A stretch of DNA of 64,000 nt from NCBI GenBank assembly GCA_964371945.1, contig CAYJPA010000005.1, forward strand, positions 26,972 through 90,971. The letters are read 5' to 3'. Source of the DNA: CAYJPA01 sp964371945. Lineage in GTDB: Bacteria > Chloroflexota > Chloroflexia > Thermomicrobiales > UBA6265. Under the pieces are notes generated by a model. That model was not told the DNA's origin, did not search any database, and saw only the letters and a program-made list of their open reading frames with translations. Below are positions 25,252-33,930 of the stretch, piece by piece; the first letter of the stretch is position 1; each line of letters begins with the position of its first letter. Made by a program: the position numbers and the translations under genes.

Positions 25252-27405
25252 CTAAGCGGTCGTGAGCGCCTCAGCCGCCGGAGAGTAGAGCCTGGTGACG
25301 TAATCGATCATCATCCGCCGAGACGAGAACGCGGGCGCGACCGTTCGCATCGCTTCCTTTGCAATATGTATCCATTGCCGCGGGAGACCGCTGAGATCGC
25401 GATCGTAATAGAGGCGGACAAGCTCGTCTTCGATCAGCGAATAGATCATCGCCGCTTCATCGCTGTCCTGCGATCCACCGTCGAACGGCGATGGCTCGAT
25501 TCCCCAACCATTGCTGTTGTCCGGCGCCCATCCCTCGCGCCACCACCCGTCTAGAATGCTCAGGTTGGGAGCGCCGTTCGCGGCCGCCTTCATCCCGCTC
25601 GTACCGCTGGCCTCGAGCGGCGCCCGCGGATTGTTCAACCAAACATCGACACCGGCCACTAGGTGGGACGCCAATCCCATGTCGTAATCCTCGGCGAATG
25701 CGATCCGGCCGCCGAACCGCGGATCGCGGGCACGCCAGAAGATCTCCTGGATCAACCGCTTTCCGCCTTCATCGGCCGGGTGAGCCTTTCCGGCAAAAAT
25801 GATCTGGACCGGCCCGTCGGGATTGTTCAGGATGCGGGCGAGCCGATCCGGGTCGTGGAAAAGCAGAGTTGCCCGCTTGTAGGTCGCGAATCGGCGGGCA
25901 AATCCGAGCGTCAGCACATCAGGTTCGAGATATGGTCCGGCGGTAATGACCTGACCCGGATCGTAAAATCCCGAAACCCATCGACGGCGCGAACGAGTGC
26001 GTAACGTATGAAAGAGCTCACGCTTCGCGTTGGAATGCGTATTCCAGAAGACATCGTCCGGGATGTGGTGCACCGGCTTCCAGGTTGCCGGCTCGTGCTG
26101 GGCGTCCCGCCAACCGTCGGCGAGGTAGGTGTCGAGCATGTGCGCAACCCGCGGCGAAATCCAGGTGGGAAGATGAACGCCATTTGTCACCGAGGTGATC
26201 GGCACACGCTCAGGCTCGAGCTCTGGCCAGACATCGTTCCACATCGCCCTGGTGATCTCGCCATGCCGCATACTCACGCCGTTCCGGTGATCAGCGAGGC
26301 GGAAGGACAGCGCGGTCAGATTAAAGCCGTCGCCAGTCGCACTGTGGTGTCCGAGTGCCAAGAAGTGCTTCCGATCAAGATTGAGCCGCGGCCAGTAGTG
26401 GGCGAAATAGCGATCGACGAGATGCGGCGGAAACACATCGTGTCCGGCTGGAACCGGTGTGTGACTCGTGAAAACAGTGGACATCCGAACCCGTTCCGCC
26501 GCTTCCTCGAACGACAACCCCGTTGCGGCGTGCTCGCGAAGTCGCTCCAGCAGATGGAGCGCGGCGTGGCCCTCGTTGGCGTGCCAGTAGCCGGGCTCGA
26601 CCCCAAGCGCCCGCAATGCTCCTACGCCGCCGATGCCAAGGATGATCTCCTGGCGGAGGCGATGCTCGAGATCCCCCCCGTAGAGCCGGGAGGAGATCGT
26701 TCGCGTCCATTCCGGATTGCCGTCGACATCGGCGTCAAGTAGGTACAGCGGAACCCGTCCGACCTGTACGCACCAAACCGCCAACCGTACTGGCGATTCA
26801 GGCTGATCGAAAACGACCTCGACCATCAGCGGCGTGCCATCGGGATTGAAGACTTGAGTCGTCGGCTCCTCGCCGGGCTCCAGATCGGCCGGCACATCCT
26901 CCTGCCAGCCATCAGAGGTCAGGCGCTGGCTCAGGTAACCTTGGCGGTAGAGCAGGGATACCGCGACCAACGGCAATCCGATATCGCTGGCTTCTTTGAT
27001 ATGATCGCCGGCGAGCACACCCAATCCGCCCGAATAGATCGGAAGGGCGCGATGGATACCGAATTCCGCGGAAAAATAGGCGACCGTCCGGTCGCGCAAG
27101 TGCGGGGCATTTTGTGCGATCCAGGTATCGGACCGATCGGGCGCCATCTGCTCGTCGAAGCGGGTCATCACATCGCTGTATCGGCGGACGTAGTCGTCAT
27201 CGGCCGCGGCGGTTTGCACCACGCCCGGTGCGACTCGGCGAAGAAAGAGCACCGCGCTCTGGTTTGTGGCTTCCCAAAGATCGGGATCTAGGTCGCGAAA
27301 GAGCTCCCGGGCCCCATGATTCCAACTCCACCAAAGATTGTGTGCAAGCTCCTCCAGGCGACGAAGGCGATCTGGAAGCAGCAAAGTGCCGGAAGGAATC
27401 GACAA
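25252..27405 (-). CDS. glgP: Alpha-glucan (glycogen/maltodextrin) phosphorylase
   Basis: A protein of about 717 residues, family GT35. It releases glucose-1-phosphate from the non-reducing ends of glycogen or maltodextrin using phosphate and pyridoxal phosphate. The length and the N-terminal ELAHNLWWSWNHGARELF mark the short, unregulated subfamily, which includes archaeal and Thermus enzymes and lacks the allosteric N-terminal region of animal and E. coli enzymes. The PLP lysine is in GTSGMKAAANG near residue 605. TTG 27405 is chosen because AAAGGAG lies 7 bases before it; an in-frame TTG at 27432 has no such site. No glycogen synthase is adjacent. Confidence 0.92.
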   Translation of the reverse strand: MSIPSGTLLLPDRLRRLEELAHNLWWSWNHGARELFRDLDPDLWEATNQSAVLFLRRVAPGVVQTAAADDDYVRRYSDVMTRFDEQMAPDRSDTWIAQNAPHLRDRTVAYFSAEFGIHRALPIYSGGLGVLAGDHIKEASDIGLPLVAVSLLYRQGYLSQRLTSDGWQEDVPADLEPGEEPTTQVFNPDGTPLMVEVVFDQPESPVRLAVWCVQVGRVPLYLLDADVDGNPEWTRTISSRLYGGDLEHRLRQEIILGIGGVGALRALGVEPGYWHANEGHAALHLLERLREHAATGLSFEEAAERVRMSTVFTSHTPVPAGHDVFPPHLVDRYFAHYWPRLNLDRKHFLALGHHSATGDGFNLTALSFRLADHRNGVSMRHGEITRAMWNDVWPELEPERVPITSVTNGVHLPTWISPRVAHMLDTYLADGWRDAQHEPATWKPVHHIPDDVFWNTHSNAKRELFHTLRTRSRRRWVSGFYDPGQVITAGPYLEPDVLTLGFARRFATYKRATLLFHDPDRLARILNNPDGPVQIIFAGKAHPADEGGKRLIQEIFWRARDPRFGGRIAFAEDYDMGLASHLVAGVDVWLNNPRAPLEASGTSGMKAAANGAPNLSILDGWWREGWAPDNSNGWGIEPSPFDGGSQDSDEAAMIYSLIEDELVRLYYDRDLSGLPRQWIHIAKEAMRTVAPAFSSRRMMIDYVTRLYSPAAEALTTA

Positions 27406-27635
27406 ACCAGAACTCCTTTGAATCGCGATCAAACGCTCCTGCCGTCAACGTTCCACGGGCACGACGGCGAGCGGGGATTTGCACAGATAATGGGCAGCCA
27501 TTGGTATCCACCAGGCTGAACAAGTCGCCAAGCCTACCAGGTAAACCGGTAACAGGCTAACCTCACGCTCTTGTTGAGCTTACCACCATGGTAGCGCTCC
27601 CAAGCGGTCGAATCCATCGGTCAAGCCTACCCCCG

Positions 27636-27664
27636 TTGACAGGCCAGGTCGGCAGCCGTAGCGT
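27636..27664 (+). promoter_or_regulatory. Possible promoter of the ThDP enzyme gene
   Basis: TTGACA at 27636-27641, a 17-base spacer and TAGCGT at 27659-27664. The -35 is perfect and the -10 weak. The surrounding 313-base divergent gap (27406-27718) also has TACCACCATGGTA at about 27584-27596, a short palindrome that might be an operator. Nothing else was seen in the gap. Confidence 0.35.
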
Positions 27665-27718
27665 ACCGTCTGTGGTTTCGGCTTGAGACCCTTCTCCAAC
27701 GCTCGAGGAGCATGCACG

Positions 27719-29452
27719 ATGCCAGTCGCGACGCGGACTACAACCGGCTGGGAAGCCGTCGTCACCGGACTTGAAGCCGAGGGGATACCCTATGTCTTCG
27801 GACTGCCGGGCGATCCGGGTCACCTGTACGACCAGATCTATTCGGCATTGCCCGACGGCGGTCCTATCCCGGTCGGGGTTCGATACGAAACGTCGGGCGC
27901 ATTCATGGCAATGGCCTACACGCGGGTTTCCGGCACGATTGCGGCCTGTTTCGGATGCCCGGGGCCTGGAATCGCTAACCTCGTTCCCGGTGTGCTTGAG
28001 GCGTTCTCGGGGTGCACTCCGATGCTGGTGCTCGGCGTGCGGGCCGGTCGTGCAACGAATGGCATGGGCGCCTTTCAGGAGACCGATCATATCGGGTTGA
28101 TGAAACCGATTACGAAATGGGCAACAACCGTCGAAACCGCCGAGCGGATCCCATGGACGATTCGGCGTGCCATTCAAGTCGCAAAGTCCGGGCAGCCCGG
28201 TCCTGTTTATGTCGAGCTACCAGTGGATATCGGTCTTGGCGGCGCGGAGATTCCTGACTACGTGCCAGGATTGCGGGATATCCGACCAGCACCCAATCCG
28301 GCCGCGGTTGCCGCAGCGGTCGACCTCATTGCAAAAGCGATGTGCCCGCTCATCATCACCGGGGGCGGCGTGATCCTCTCAGGCGCCGGTGACGCCGTCG
28401 CGCGACTTTCGAGCACGTTTGGCATTCCGGTTCAGACGACGCCCGCTGGTCGCGGCTCGGTTCCCGAAACGCATCCGCTCTTTGTGGGGCTGGTTGGGCT
28501 CTATCGCACGACACTGCCAAAAGCTATTTACGAGGAGTCCGATCTGATTATCACTGTCGGTTCCCGTATGGAGGAATTCCAGGGTGGGTTCCTCCCACGC
28601 CCGGCGAATCCCAAGATCATTCAGATCGAAATCGACGACTTTGAGATCGGCCGCAACTGGCGGCCAGATGTCGCTATTCAGTCCGATGCGAAACTCGCGG
28701 TGGAAGCGCTCATGGCCGCCCTCAAACGAGGTGGCGTGTCGAAGAATGCCGAACGCGTCGCTGAGATCAAAGCGCGACGGGCCGCAGCCATCGCCGCGGC
28801 GCGAGCCGAGGTCGATGCTTCGATTGCAACCGGCGACATGCCGATGAAGGGTAGCGCGGTTGTTTCGGAGATCAACCGCGTCTTTGGCAAGAACACGATT
28901 ATCGTCAAGGAGAACGGCGGTCAGGATCTCTGGGTCTACTACTGGCCCTACTACCAGGTACTCGATCCTGGCTGCGTGGTCGCTCCGGCCGAGCAAACCG
29001 CAATGGGTTACGGCGTGATCGGCTCAATGGCCGCCAAGCTGGCGGCACCCGACCGCAATGTGGTCTGCACCACCGGTGACGGCGCGTTCCAGATGTCGAT
29101 CCACGAGCTTGGCACAGCCGCGCAGAACAAACTTGGCGTGACGTGGGTGGTGCTCAACGATGGGGCCTTCGGCTGGGTGCAATGGATTCAGAAGCGAGCG
29201 CTCGGCGATCGAATCGTCGCCACGAATTTCGATCCGTCGATCGATATCGTCGCGATCGCGAGGGCATCCGGCGCGGAAGCAATCCGCGTGAAATCGCCCC
29301 AAGATCTTGGATCGGCGTTGTCGAAGGCCAAAAAAGCCAACGCGAACGGCATTCCGTTCGTGATCGAGGTCGCGGTCGACCAGTCACACCATCACGCCGA
29401 ATTCGACCGCTTCCACGGCTACGAGCCCGCGGACAACTGCGGCCGCGCCTAG
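27719..29452 (+). CDS. Thiamine diphosphate-dependent enzyme, acetolactate synthase-like
   Basis: A 577-residue protein of the acetolactate synthase/oxalyl-CoA decarboxylase/benzoylformate decarboxylase superfamily. The N-terminal PYR domain has GLPGDPGHLYD and the cofactor-activating Glu in VRYETSGAFMAMAY. A central domain is followed by a C-terminal PP domain with the ThDP/Mg motif GDGAFQMSIHELGTA...NDGAFGW. ATG 27719 follows GAGGAG at 8 bases. It has no acetolactate synthase small subunit nearby and seems monocistronic, so a catabolic carboligase or decarboxylase is more likely than a branched-chain amino acid enzyme. The substrate is not determinable here. Confidence 0.82.
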   Translation: MPVATRTTTGWEAVVTGLEAEGIPYVFGLPGDPGHLYDQIYSALPDGGPIPVGVRYETSGAFMAMAYTRVSGTIAACFGCPGPGIANLVPGVLEAFSGCTPMLVLGVRAGRATNGMGAFQETDHIGLMKPITKWATTVETAERIPWTIRRAIQVAKSGQPGPVYVELPVDIGLGGAEIPDYVPGLRDIRPAPNPAAVAAAVDLIAKAMCPLIITGGGVILSGAGDAVARLSSTFGIPVQTTPAGRGSVPETHPLFVGLVGLYRTTLPKAIYEESDLIITVGSRMEEFQGGFLPRPANPKIIQIEIDDFEIGRNWRPDVAIQSDAKLAVEALMAALKRGGVSKNAERVAEIKARRAAAIAAARAEVDASIATGDMPMKGSAVVSEINRVFGKNTIIVKENGGQDLWVYYWPYYQVLDPGCVVAPAEQTAMGYGVIGSMAAKLAAPDRNVVCTTGDGAFQMSIHELGTAAQNKLGVTWVVLNDGAFGWVQWIQKRALGDRIVATNFDPSIDIVAIARASGAEAIRVKSPQDLGSALSKAKKANANGIPFVIEVAVDQSHHHAEFDRFHGYEPADNCGRA

Positions 29453-30114
29453 TGGTTGGTGCGCTTGGGTATCGGTCTCTCGTTGGCGTCCAGCAGACCG
29501 CGATAGGTCGGCCGTTCGAGCGAGAAGAGCTCACCGAGATGGGAAAAGCCGCTGCCGGCGAGCCGGCCGATCGGTTTCAGTTTGGCCGGGTCGATCCGTG
29601 TGCCCGTCATGATCGCCTCGGCGATGTGGATACGGACGATCTCGCCCATCACCAGGAAGTTGTTGGTTTGAGCGATCTGCTTGATCTCGACCAATCTGGC
29701 TTCAAACGCAATCGGGGCTTCCGCCACCCGGGGTGATTTGACGAAGTCGCTCGGAATCGGTGTCAGGCCCGCACAGTCGAACTCGCTGACATCGGGCGGA
29801 AAATCGGCGGCACTCTGGTTCAGTCGCTCTACAAGCGATTCGTTCGCGATGTGATAGACAAAATCCTCGGACGACCTGACGTTACGGAGGGTGTCTTTTT
29901 GGCCGATGCTGACAAAACCGACGATCGGCGGATTCGGCGAAAGGACCGTCGTGTAGGAGTGCGGGGCCAGATTGAAGGTTCCGTCGGCGGCGAGCGACGA
30001 AACCCAGGCGATCGGCCGCGGGGCGATCGCGGCATTCATCAAGTGATACATGCCTCCGGTCACCTCTGCCGGATCGAGCGTCATGAATCCCGATCCGGCG
30101 AAGGTTAAGCTCAT
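29449..30114 (-). CDS. Flavin reductase-like FMN-binding protein
   Basis: A 221-residue split-barrel flavoprotein of the DIM6/NTAB type. Motifs include IAPRPIAWVSSLAADGTFNLAPHSY and IGQKDTLRNVRSSEDFVYHI. Members bind FMN and either reduce free flavin or act as small oxidoreductases. The ATG at 30114 overlaps the esterase stop as ATGA; the GTG further upstream would run into that gene. It is the last gene of the MarR-headed operon. Its TAG stop interlocks with the TAG of the opposing ThDP gene in the shared palindrome CTAG (29449-29452). Confidence 0.83.
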   Translation of the reverse strand: MSLTFAGSGFMTLDPAEVTGGMYHLMNAAIAPRPIAWVSSLAADGTFNLAPHSYTTVLSPNPPIVGFVSIGQKDTLRNVRSSEDFVYHIANESLVERLNQSAADFPPDVSEFDCAGLTPIPSDFVKSPRVAEAPIAFEARLVEIKQIAQTNNFLVMGEIVRIHIAEAIMTGTRIDPAKLKPIGRLAGSGFSHLGELFSLERPTYRGLLDANERPIPKRTNH

Positions 30115-30773
30115 CTCGAAACCGCCGATGTGACCGGAACGAACGATTGCAGCCACTCACTGGCGTCTGCAAGTTCGGCAGGTGTGATCGCGTGGCCAAT
30201 TGGATAGTCGCGTGCAGTCAAGTCGGCGCCGACCCGCCTGAGGATTGCCCGCCCTTTCACCGCGAAGTCGAACGGAATCATGTCATCGAGTGTGCCGTGA
30301 CCCCAGAAGATGCGCAGATCCCTGACGGCTTCCGGGGTTGGGTTCACGGTTGGATGCGCCGGCAGGAAACCACTGAAGAGCAGTACCCCGTCAACCGCGC
30401 CCGGATCGGAAAGGGCATACCCGAACGCGGTTGTGCCGCCCTGCGAAAAGCCGCCGATGATCACCAGACCTGGCTTCACCGGCAACTCCTCTCGCAACCT
30501 GGAAAGCAATTGATCGATCTCGCTCATGCTCCGTTCAAATGCGGTCGGTTCCGGTGTGGTGCCGCCCAAGAAGCGATACCACGCGAAGCCGTCACCGTAT
30601 CCCCACGGAGCACCAGGAAACGGCGCCCGGGGAGTGATCACGATTGCCTCTTGAGGCAACCCGGGCTGAAGTCCCATCAAGTCGCTTTTGTCGCTGCCGC
30701 GACCGTGCAGCAGCACGATCAATGGCGCGCCGTCTCTAGCGTCCTCGGGAATGTGCTTGTTATAAATCAGCAT
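30111..30773 (-). CDS. Phospholipase/carboxylesterase family alpha/beta hydrolase (MhqD-like)
   Basis: A 220-residue serine hydrolase. The oxyanion region is LLHGRGSDKSD, the nucleophile serine is in GGFSQGG near residue 113, and acid and histidine are in HGTLDDMIPF and GHAIT near the C-terminus. It is related to carboxylesterase/thioesterase YpfH and B. subtilis MhqD. In Bacillus, MhqD sits with the ring-cleaving dioxygenase MhqE/MhqO under MarR-type control in resistance to quinones; the gene order here copies that pairing. ATG start at 30773, 26 bases after the dioxygenase. Confidence 0.85.
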   Translation of the reverse strand: MLIYNKHIPEDARDGAPLIVLLHGRGSDKSDLMGLQPGLPQEAIVITPRAPFPGAPWGYGDGFAWYRFLGGTTPEPTAFERSMSEIDQLLSRLREELPVKPGLVIIGGFSQGGTTAFGYALSDPGAVDGVLLFSGFLPAHPTVNPTPEAVRDLRIFWGHGTLDDMIPFDFAVKGRAILRRVGADLTARDYPIGHAITPAELADASEWLQSFVPVTSAVSR

Positions 30774-30799
30774 TTATGATGGTTCCTAAGCGCTTATGA

Positions 30800-31870
30800 C
30801 TAAACAAGCGGGCGAAGCGTGGGCTCGATCTCTGCCCGCCGAGACTCGAGCCAAGACGGAAGTTTGAGATCACGGCCCAGCGCAGCTGGATCTTCATCGA
30901 CCGCGAAACCAGGAGCATCGGTGGCGATTTCGACTAGTAGACCATCTGGCGCGCGGAAATAGATGCTTCTGAAGTAACCGCGATCCATCACCGGTGAAAC
31001 TTGGAGACCGAGGCTCTCGAGGTGCTCGCGCCATGCAAGCTGCTCTTGCTCGCTCTTCGAGCGGTAGGCGACATGATGCGTCTGCCCAACGCCCTCGCGG
31101 GCGGTTCGGAAACGTGATGGCCACACGAAGAGCGTCATGTCGCTCGCCGGTTTGACCTCGCGACCGTCGTAGTTCGCCCAGAAATAGTGCAACGTGTCCG
31201 GGTCATCCTGATTGACGGTCTTCTTCACCAGCTTCATTCCGAGCGCACTCGTATAGAACTCGTGCGAACCGTCCAGGTCGTCGGTGTGGCCAGTGACGTG
31301 ATGAATGTTCGTCAGTGTCATGTCCGGGGTGATCGATGTGATCGGTTCTGGGTAGGTCAGCGCCCGAATCTCAACTTCATTGCGTCCGCCCGGCAACCGA
31401 TTGGCATCTGGCTGGATCAACGATTGGCCGAGCGCCTCCGCCGGCTCGTCGAACGCAAATCCTGGTCCCTCGGTTGCGATCTCCAGAATCTGACCATCCG
31501 GATCGCTAAAGTAGATGCTCTTGAAGTAGCCGCGAGGCAGCGGACCGGAGACGGTCACACCGTGCGAAGTGAGCCAACGCTTCCATTTGAGCTGGGCGGT
31601 TTCGTCTCTGACGGAGAGCGCGATGTGATGCACACCCCCGACACCCCACGATCCTCGCGGCGCCTGGGGCCATTCGAAGAAGGTCAACAACGAGCCCGGC
31701 GAGCCAGTGTTGTCGCCGTAATAGAGATGATAGGTGCTCGGAAGATCAAAATTGACTGTCTTTTTGACAAGCCGGAGCCCAAGCAAATCGCGATAGAACC
31801 TAAGATTGACCTGAGCGTCACGGGTGACCATCGTAACGTGATGAAAACCTCCGGTGGTGAACTGGGACAT
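30800..31870 (-). CDS. Ring-cleaving dioxygenase of the glyoxalase superfamily (MhqO-like)
   Basis: A 356-residue protein with two duplicated vicinal-oxygen-chelate halves (about 6-150 and 185-330). Each starts with a GxHHVT / IHHVTGH motif and ends with a PDG(Q/L)xxEIAT block that supplies the metal-binding glutamate. Metal-binding histidines are at the start of each half. The length and motifs match MhqO/LinE-type hydroquinone dioxygenases. The ATG follows AAGGAG. It lies between the MarR regulator (26 bases upstream) and the MhqD-like hydrolase. Confidence 0.87.
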   Translation of the reverse strand: MSQFTTGGFHHVTMVTRDAQVNLRFYRDLLGLRLVKKTVNFDLPSTYHLYYGDNTGSPGSLLTFFEWPQAPRGSWGVGGVHHIALSVRDETAQLKWKRWLTSHGVTVSGPLPRGYFKSIYFSDPDGQILEIATEGPGFAFDEPAEALGQSLIQPDANRLPGGRNEVEIRALTYPEPITSITPDMTLTNIHHVTGHTDDLDGSHEFYTSALGMKLVKKTVNQDDPDTLHYFWANYDGREVKPASDMTLFVWPSRFRTAREGVGQTHHVAYRSKSEQEQLAWREHLESLGLQVSPVMDRGYFRSIYFRAPDGLLVEIATDAPGFAVDEDPAALGRDLKLPSWLESRRAEIEPTLRPLV

Positions 31871-31896
31871 TGTTGCTCCTTGTTGTGACTACAAAA

Positions 31897-32364
31897 CTAA
31901 TCGAGTGAATGTTCGACTTTGCGCAAAAGCCGGTTGAGCTCGGTTCGCTCGGCGTGATTCAGCGGCGAAAAAAGACGAGTGATGTGCAGCTCCTGGTCCG
32001 GCACGACTTCCGCTCTGATCTGGTGACCGTGGGGAGTCAGAAAGAGCAGGTTGCTTCGACCTTGCGCGGCCGGCCGCCGTTCGATCCAGCCATGCGCCTC
32101 CATTTTGTCGAGTAGCTGGCAAACGTTACCCTTCGTGACCAGGAGGCGATCGGCGAGCTCTTGTTGGGTGCATCCCTCTCGCGCGCCGACTTGTGCCAGC
32201 ACATCGAATTGCGCAACTGAGAGACCCTGAGAGCGGAAGGCATCGGCCGACCGCCGGTCGATTTTCTGAAAGACCCGCGCCAGTCGCATCCAGGTGGCCA
32301 CCGAACCGCGATCAATCTGACCAACCGTCCTTGCCGATCCTGGTGTTTCCTTTAGTTCGACCAT
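31897..32364 (-). CDS. MarR-family transcriptional regulator
   Basis: A 155-residue winged-helix repressor. The core reads LSVAQFDVLAQVGAREGCTQQELADRL, then the wing DRLLVTKGNVCQLLDKMEAHGWIERR, then a C-terminal dimerisation helix. It heads the operon with the dioxygenase, hydrolase and flavin reductase and is likely a repressor released by electrophiles, quinones or phenols. A perfect palindrome at 32379-32392 just before its start is the probable self-operator. No conserved N-terminal cysteine of the MhqR/OhrR type is obvious, so the sensing mode is open. Confidence 0.87.
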   Translation of the reverse strand: MVELKETPGSARTVGQIDRGSVATWMRLARVFQKIDRRSADAFRSQGLSVAQFDVLAQVGAREGCTQQELADRLLVTKGNVCQLLDKMEAHGWIERRPAAQGRSNLLFLTPHGHQIRAEVVPDQELHITRLFSPLNHAERTELNRLLRKVEHSLD

Positions 32365-32378
32365 CGCCTCGCCTCTAT

Positions 32379-32392
32379 GTTTAGAACTAAAC
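32379..32392. promoter_or_regulatory. Probable MarR operator palindrome
   Basis: GTTTAGAACTAAAC is a perfect inverted repeat (6-bp arms, AA centre) 15 bases before the marR ATG. A TTGACA -35 on the minus strand at 32413-32408 places it over the expected -10 region, so binding would block the operon's own transcription. Confidence 0.65.
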
Positions 32393-32587
32393 TCATCCTA
32401 TCAGACCTGTCAATACCCGTTGAGATCGAGTCCGGCGTTTGGTGAGGAAGAGCGGACACGCAGGTCCGCCGCTACACAAATAGATTTTGTCCGCGAATCT
32501 GGCGATCGGAGCAGGATTCACCTGTAGCTGCACACCCGCGTGTCTGCCCTATGCCAAACAACACGATGTATTTAGGGGAAACCTGAA

Positions 32588-32616
32588 GCCGGCGTCCCTA
32601 ATCCGGAGACGCCGGC
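32588..32616. terminator. Hairpin downstream of the secreted protein gene
   Basis: GCCGGCGTC at 32588-32596 pairs perfectly with GACGCCGGC at 32608-32616 around an 11-base loop. It lies 24 bases past the stop of the minus-strand gene at 32640. No long T-run follows on the minus strand. Confidence 0.55.
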
Positions 32617-32639
32617 CAAGTCGTGTCGGCTTTTTAGAA

Positions 32640-33791
32640 CTAGTCGAAGTTGGGAGCAGGTACTTCCAAAGGTGTGGCCGCAGCATCCAGCCCACCAAGA
32701 CTGAAAACGATTCCAGTGGAGAAATTCGCGCCCGCGATCCCTGCGGTGACAGCTAACGGACCTTCGAAACCGCCTCGGTCAACAGGAATCAGCGTGACGC
32801 TGCCGTCACCACCGGCAATCGATACCGCGCCGCTCTCAACTCGGGGAATTTCGATTTCGACATTTGCCGGCGCGCCGCCGGCGATGCCACCTTCAGCCTT
32901 TCCCGCGGCGCTGGTTCCACCGTGAGACTCCTCCGACTTCATACCAGGTTCGTCTTTGCCGCCAACCACAACGCCTGCCTCGTCGTTCGGGGCAACGTCA
33001 ACTCCGCCGGCTTCGCTGAATCCGGCCTCGCCGGCGATTGTCATTGATGGGGTAATGAAACCGTCCTTGCCAAAACCAAATACCGGATTCCCGATCAATG
33101 CGACTTGTTGCGCAACAGCGGCTGTTCGCTCCGCCTGAGCATAGGTTCCGGCGTTATAGAGCTCATATGCTTGCGCGTATAGTCGCTTTGCGCTTTCGGT
33201 GAAGAAACTCGCGTTCGCTCCGGCGTCCTCTTTCAAACTCGAGGAGGCGTCGTCGATCGCGTAGTACGCCTGCACGAGCACCCGGCTGGCGCGTGCCTGC
33301 TGCGACGGAAGACCGTAGGCGGATACCCCGGCCTCGATCAGTCCATGTGCCGCCGTTGCCGATTGCAGACCATCGAAGATTGATTGCGGTGCGGTCGAGA
33401 CGTCGTCGGTCTCCAGCGTCGCACGGGCGGCATCTCGTAGCTCCGTCGCCTTGGCCAAAAGCGCGTCAATCTCAGTGACATCGATGGTTCCCGCAACGGC
33501 ATCCCGATCTGTCTGTACGAGCGCAATCGTATCGGTCAGTTGTTGGATTGATTCGGTAAGCTGCACTTTGTCAACAGCGTTGGCGCGTTCGATTGTCACT
33601 GCCGGCTGTTCGGCACTGACGACGCCACTTCCGCCGGCAGAGCTCGTCCCCTCTTCGGCGACGACCGTGCCGGACTCAGGGGTCGCAGTTTCTTGCGCCA
33701 ACGCCCCCGAGGTTGCGAGCGTGAACGCGAAGCCTCCCGCGGCAACCGCCTTGGCCGCCCTTTTCCATCGAGAACCGATTTGATCCATCAT
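32640..33791 (-). CDS. Secreted protein of unknown function with helical core
   Basis: A 383-residue protein. ATG 33791 is chosen because GAGGAG lies 7 bases upstream and it gives a clean signal peptide (basic start, hydrophobic core, cleavage near ALAQ at about residue 33). A Ser/Thr/Gly/Pro linker is followed by an Ala-rich, heptad-like helical region (about 70-220) with periodic acidic residues. A Gly/Glu-rich segment (about 240-310) and a short beta-like end follow. No catalytic motif is recognised. A structural or surface-associated role is possible but unproven. Monocistronic. Confidence 0.68.
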   Translation of the reverse strand: MMDQIGSRWKRAAKAVAAGGFAFTLATSGALAQETATPESGTVVAEEGTSSAGGSGVVSAEQPAVTIERANAVDKVQLTESIQQLTDTIALVQTDRDAVAGTIDVTEIDALLAKATELRDAARATLETDDVSTAPQSIFDGLQSATAAHGLIEAGVSAYGLPSQQARASRVLVQAYYAIDDASSSLKEDAGANASFFTESAKRLYAQAYELYNAGTYAQAERTAAVAQQVALIGNPVFGFGKDGFITPSMTIAGEAGFSEAGGVDVAPNDEAGVVVGGKDEPGMKSEESHGGTSAAGKAEGGIAGGAPANVEIEIPRVESGAVSIAGGDGSVTLIPVDRGGFEGPLAVTAGIAGANFSTGIVFSLGGLDAAATPLEVPAPNFD

Positions 33792-33930
33792 CCGTCTACT
33801 CCTCTGCGACAGCGCGGCGGCCCCGAGATCATCCCCGCGCGCGAGCGTCAATTGGGCCGCTTCACAGCAGCTTCTCAGGGTGTCCTGAACGGACGATGAA
33901 GCGTTCCTGAACGTTCGCTGAAGAGTCCGG

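Noticed and set aside
26008..26742. 244-codon plus-strand frame
   Set aside because: Antisense to alpha-glucan phosphorylase. No domain and no ribosome-binding site.
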